Below, one piece after another: positions 34,345 to 36,185 of a stretch of 36,185 nt of DNA (position 1 is its first letter; each line of letters starts with the position of its first letter). The notes below the pieces were generated by a model that searched no databases, had not been told where the DNA came from, and saw only the letters and a program-made list of their open reading frames with translations. The stretch is from assembly GCA_017881245.1 (NCBI GenBank), contig JADGRC010000047.1, positions 1 through 36,185 of the forward strand, read 5' to 3'. The position numbers and the translations under genes are program-made. The stretch comes from Pseudomonadota bacterium. Lineage in GTDB: Bacteria; Myxococcota_A; Polyangia; Fen-1088.

Positions 34345-35423
34345 CAGCCGGCGGCGCGCTCCCCACCGCGCGCGCGCCTGACCTTCACGGCGGCCGCCAA
34401 ATCGTCGAGCACCGGCACCGTGTCCGGCCAACCGAGGCAAGCGTCGGTGATGCTCTGCCCGTAAGTCAGACTCCGTCCGCGTTGCGGATCTTGTCGTCCT
34501 TCGACGAGGTGACTCTCGAGCATGACCCCACCCACAAGGCGCGAACCGCCCGCGATCTGTGCCGCGATCTCGCGCGCCACCAAGGGTTGCCGGCGGGGAT
34601 CCTTCCCGCTGTTCCCGTGGCTGCAGTCGACCATCACCCGCGGGGGCAGACCCACCTGTTCGAGCGCCGCCACCGCCCGCCCCACTTCGGCGACATCGTA
34701 GTTCGGCCCATGGGAGGCTCCTCGCAAAATCACGTGGCAGTCTGGATTTCCACGCGTCACCACGATCGCGGACAGTCCCTGCTTCGTGACCGAGAGGAAC
34801 GAATGCGGGTGGCTTGCGGCCTGAACCGCGTCAATCGCGATCTTTACGTTGCCGTCGGTACCGTTCTTGAACCCGACCGGCACCGACAACCCGGACGCGA
34901 GCTCCCGGTGCACCTGACTCTCCGTTGTTCGCGCGCCAATCGCGCCCCAGCTCACCAGATCCGCCAGGTACTGGGGCGTAATCGTGTCCAGAAACTCGCA
35001 GCCGGTGGGAATGCCCAGCTCGGCCAAATCCAACAGCAGCGACCGAGCGAGGTGCAATCCATCGTTAATAGCGAAGGATCCATCCAGGCGGGGATCGTTG
35101 ATCAACCCCTTCCACCCGACGGTGGTTCTAGGCTTCTCGAAATAGACGCGCATCGCGATCACCAGGACGTCGCGCAGACGATCGGCCTCGCTCTTCAGAA
35201 GGGCCGCGTATTCACGCGCCGCCTTTACGTCGTGTATTGAACAGGGACCGACCACGACGACCAACCGGTCGTCATCGCCGCGCAAGGCGCGGGCAATCGC
35301 CCGGCGTGCCTCCGAAACGGTGGCGGAAGCCGGTTCGGTGATGGGCAGATTCTCCATCAATATGGCGGGAGGAATGAGAGGCCGGATCTTTTCAATCCGC
35401 AGGTCGTCGGTGGGGTACAGCAT
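34344..35423 (-). CDS. aroG: DAHP synthase type I, first of a tandem pair
   Basis: A 359-aa type I DAHP synthase, clearly homologous to the next gene and nearly identical with it in the substrate-binding segments. The N-terminal 50 residues, which in E. coli AroG take part in oligomer contacts and inhibitor binding, differ much more. Cys61, Ser180 (GLSVPVGF) and Ser211 (HSFLSVTKQG) are as in E. coli AroG. The C-terminus adds a basic tail, KVRRARGGERAAG. I chose ATG 35423 because the family begins M-x-x-x-x-DDLRI; the frame is open for 54 more codons upstream but that part has no family resemblance. No clear ribosome binding site precedes the ATG. It is the promoter-proximal gene of an aroG-aroG-purU unit. 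Confidence 0.94.
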   Translation of the reverse strand: MLYPTDDLRIEKIRPLIPPAILMENLPITEPASATVSEARRAIARALRGDDDRLVVVVGPCSIHDVKAAREYAALLKSEADRLRDVLVIAMRVYFEKPRTTVGWKGLINDPRLDGSFAINDGLHLARSLLLDLAELGIPTGCEFLDTITPQYLADLVSWGAIGARTTESQVHRELASGLSVPVGFKNGTDGNVKIAIDAVQAASHPHSFLSVTKQGLSAIVVTRGNPDCHVILRGASHGPNYDVAEVGRAVAALEQVGLPPRVMVDCSHGNSGKDPRRQPLVAREIAAQIAGGSRLVGGVMLESHLVEGRQDPQRGRSLTYGQSITDACLGWPDTVPVLDDLAAAVKVRRARGGERAAG

Positions 35424-35514
35424 GGGGACACGGAATCTAGCGTCTTTTCCTTGGGTTTGCAGTGCGCGGGCGGCGGCCAGCCAACCAAGGGCCAACGGGT
35501 CAAGGAGACGTGAG

Positions 35515-35529
35515 GCGGTTTGAAACCGC
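35515..35529. promoter_or_regulatory. Perfect palindrome GCGGTTT-G-AAACCGC in the divergent aroG/SRPBCC region
   Basis: A 15-bp palindrome with a single central base, in the 154-bp gap between the divergent aroG and SRPBCC genes, 48 bp before the latter's ATG and 91 bp before the former's. This is a typical place and shape for a dimeric repressor site. The rest of the gap shows only the AGGAGG of the SRPBCC gene. Confidence 0.45.
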
Positions 35530-35577
35530 TTGGCTTCGCGCGCCATCCGTGGAACTCTGCGGCCCAGGAGGAGCGGC

Positions 35578-36185
35578 ATGTTCAAGAAAGTCTTAATTGT
35601 GCTCGTGGTGGCCGTTGCGGGGTTTCTGGTGTTCGCGTCGACGCGACCCGATAGTTACCGTGTCGAGAGGTCGACGACCATCGTGGCGCCAGCGTCCGTG
35701 GTGTTCGCACAACTGGAAGATTTCAAGCTGTGGCCGGCGTGGTCCCCCTGGGAAAAGAAGGATCCCCAGATGAAGAAGACCTTCGATGGCCCCGCCAAGA
35801 GCATTGGTTCCAGCTACGCATGGGAGGGCAACAAGGATGTTGGCAAGGGACGGATGTCCATCGTCGCCAGCGAGCCGCCCACGCACATCGGATTCAAATT
35901 GGAATTCATGGAGCCGTTCGCCGCCGTGGCGTCCACCGGATTCACGCTGACGCCCGAAACCGGCAAGACAACGGTCAGTTGGGCCATGGACGGAACCAAC
36001 AACTTCGTCGGGAAGATATTCAGCGTCTTCATGGACATGGACAAAGTCGTCGGAGGGGACTTCGAATCCGGGCTCGCGTCGTTGAAAGCCGTGTCGGAAG
36101 AAGAGGCCGCCAAGCGTGCCACGGCCGAGGCCCAGGCAGCTGCCGCGGCGGCGGCCCAGGCCGCCAAAGTCGCGGCTGACGCGGC
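35578..36185 (+). CDS. SRPBCC (polyketide cyclase/dehydrase-like) protein, 3'-truncated by window edge
   Basis: The frame is open to the end of the window (202 codons). ATG 35578 has AGGAGG 6 nt upstream, the best ribosome binding site of the window. An N-terminal membrane helix (about 4-20) is followed by YRVERSTTIVAPASVVFAQLEDF and WPAWSPWEKKDP, the opening of the SRPBCC/START-like fold; GSSYAWEGN, TTVSWAMDGTNN and MDMDKVVGGDFESGLASLK complete the domain by about residue 168. The domain usually ends here, but this protein goes on with an Ala/Glu/Lys-rich helix (EEEAAKRATAEAQAAAAA), of which the end is not seen. Ligand unknown; such proteins bind small hydrophobic molecules. Confidence 0.85.
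   Translation, partial: MFKKVLIVLVVAVAGFLVFASTRPDSYRVERSTTIVAPASVVFAQLEDFKLWPAWSPWEKKDPQMKKTFDGPAKSIGSSYAWEGNKDVGKGRMSIVASEPPTHIGFKLEFMEPFAAVASTGFTLTPETGKTTVSWAMDGTNNFVGKIFSVFMDMDKVVGGDFESGLASLKAVSEEEAAKRATAEAQAAAAAAAQAAKVAADA

Noticed and set aside
32390-35423. The tandem aroG pair as an assembly duplication
   Set aside because: The copies differ throughout, most of all in the N-terminus, the junctions are precise stop/start overlaps, and the C-terminal loops differ in length. This is an old gene duplication, not a sequence error.

Overview
The window is 36,185 bp of GC-rich, densely packed bacterial chromosome. I place it in the Myxococcota (former Deltaproteobacteria). The reasons are the gene order prfB-lysS-lolC/E-lolD-bamA-skp-fabZ, a Ser/Thr kinase whose catalytic loop reads HRDVSPSN, GldG/DUF4340 ABC operons, EPN-motif lipoproteins and many GTG/TTG starts. 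This is a judgement from gene content; no database was searched. I found no tRNA, rRNA, CRISPR array, insertion sequence, integrase or plasmid/phage gene. It reads as core chromosome with some lineage-specific genes.

Layout. (1) 1-4138, plus strand: the 3' part of a GldG-like gene cut by the window edge, a DUF4340 gene, a small conserved-looking protein, and a PhyH-type dioxygenase with a 12-bp tandem repeat in its N-terminus. A strong hairpin (4159-4185) separates it from the next block. (2) 4287-21610, minus strand, read from right to left: purF, gamma-carbonic anhydrase-like gene, dinB, prfB (with the classical RF2 +1 frameshift), lysS, lolC/E, lolD, bamA, skp, fabZ, an EPN-repeat lipoprotein, an 85-aa small protein and a large ATPase-TPR protein. 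The centre (lolC/E, lolD, bamA, skp, fabZ) is an outer-membrane biogenesis cluster with overlapping or nearly touching genes. (3) 21741-26456, plus strand: a complete overlapping operon of ABC ATPase, ABC-2 permease, GldG and DUF4340, followed 78 bp later by a receptor-like Ser/Thr kinase. Convergent to it is a PAS histidine kinase; their stop codons lie in one perfect inverted repeat. (4) 29853-30108: the largest intergenic gap (256 bp), with a consensus -10 box and three hairpins, in front of a 758-aa MORN-like protein. (5) 32390-35423, minus strand: two tandem type I DAHP synthases and purU, all coupled by overlapping stop/start codons. (6) From 35578, plus strand, running off the end: a membrane-anchored SRPBCC protein behind an ideal ribosome binding site.

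How they work together. The bam/skp/lol genes fold and insert outer-membrane proteins and release lipoproteins, and fabZ makes acyl chains. Two GldG/DUF4340 modules in one window, one next to a transmembrane Ser/Thr kinase and a histidine kinase, suggest a regulated envelope or motility-related transporter; this is inference. The aroG-aroG-purU unit joins entry to the shikimate pathway with control of the formyl-tetrahydrofolate pool. I see no clear-cut new defence or mobile system. The best leads are the duplicated GldG/DUF4340 modules with the kinase, the tandem DAHP synthases that differ at a known feedback-site position, the structured leader of the MORN-like gene, and the related 12-bp in-frame minisatellites.
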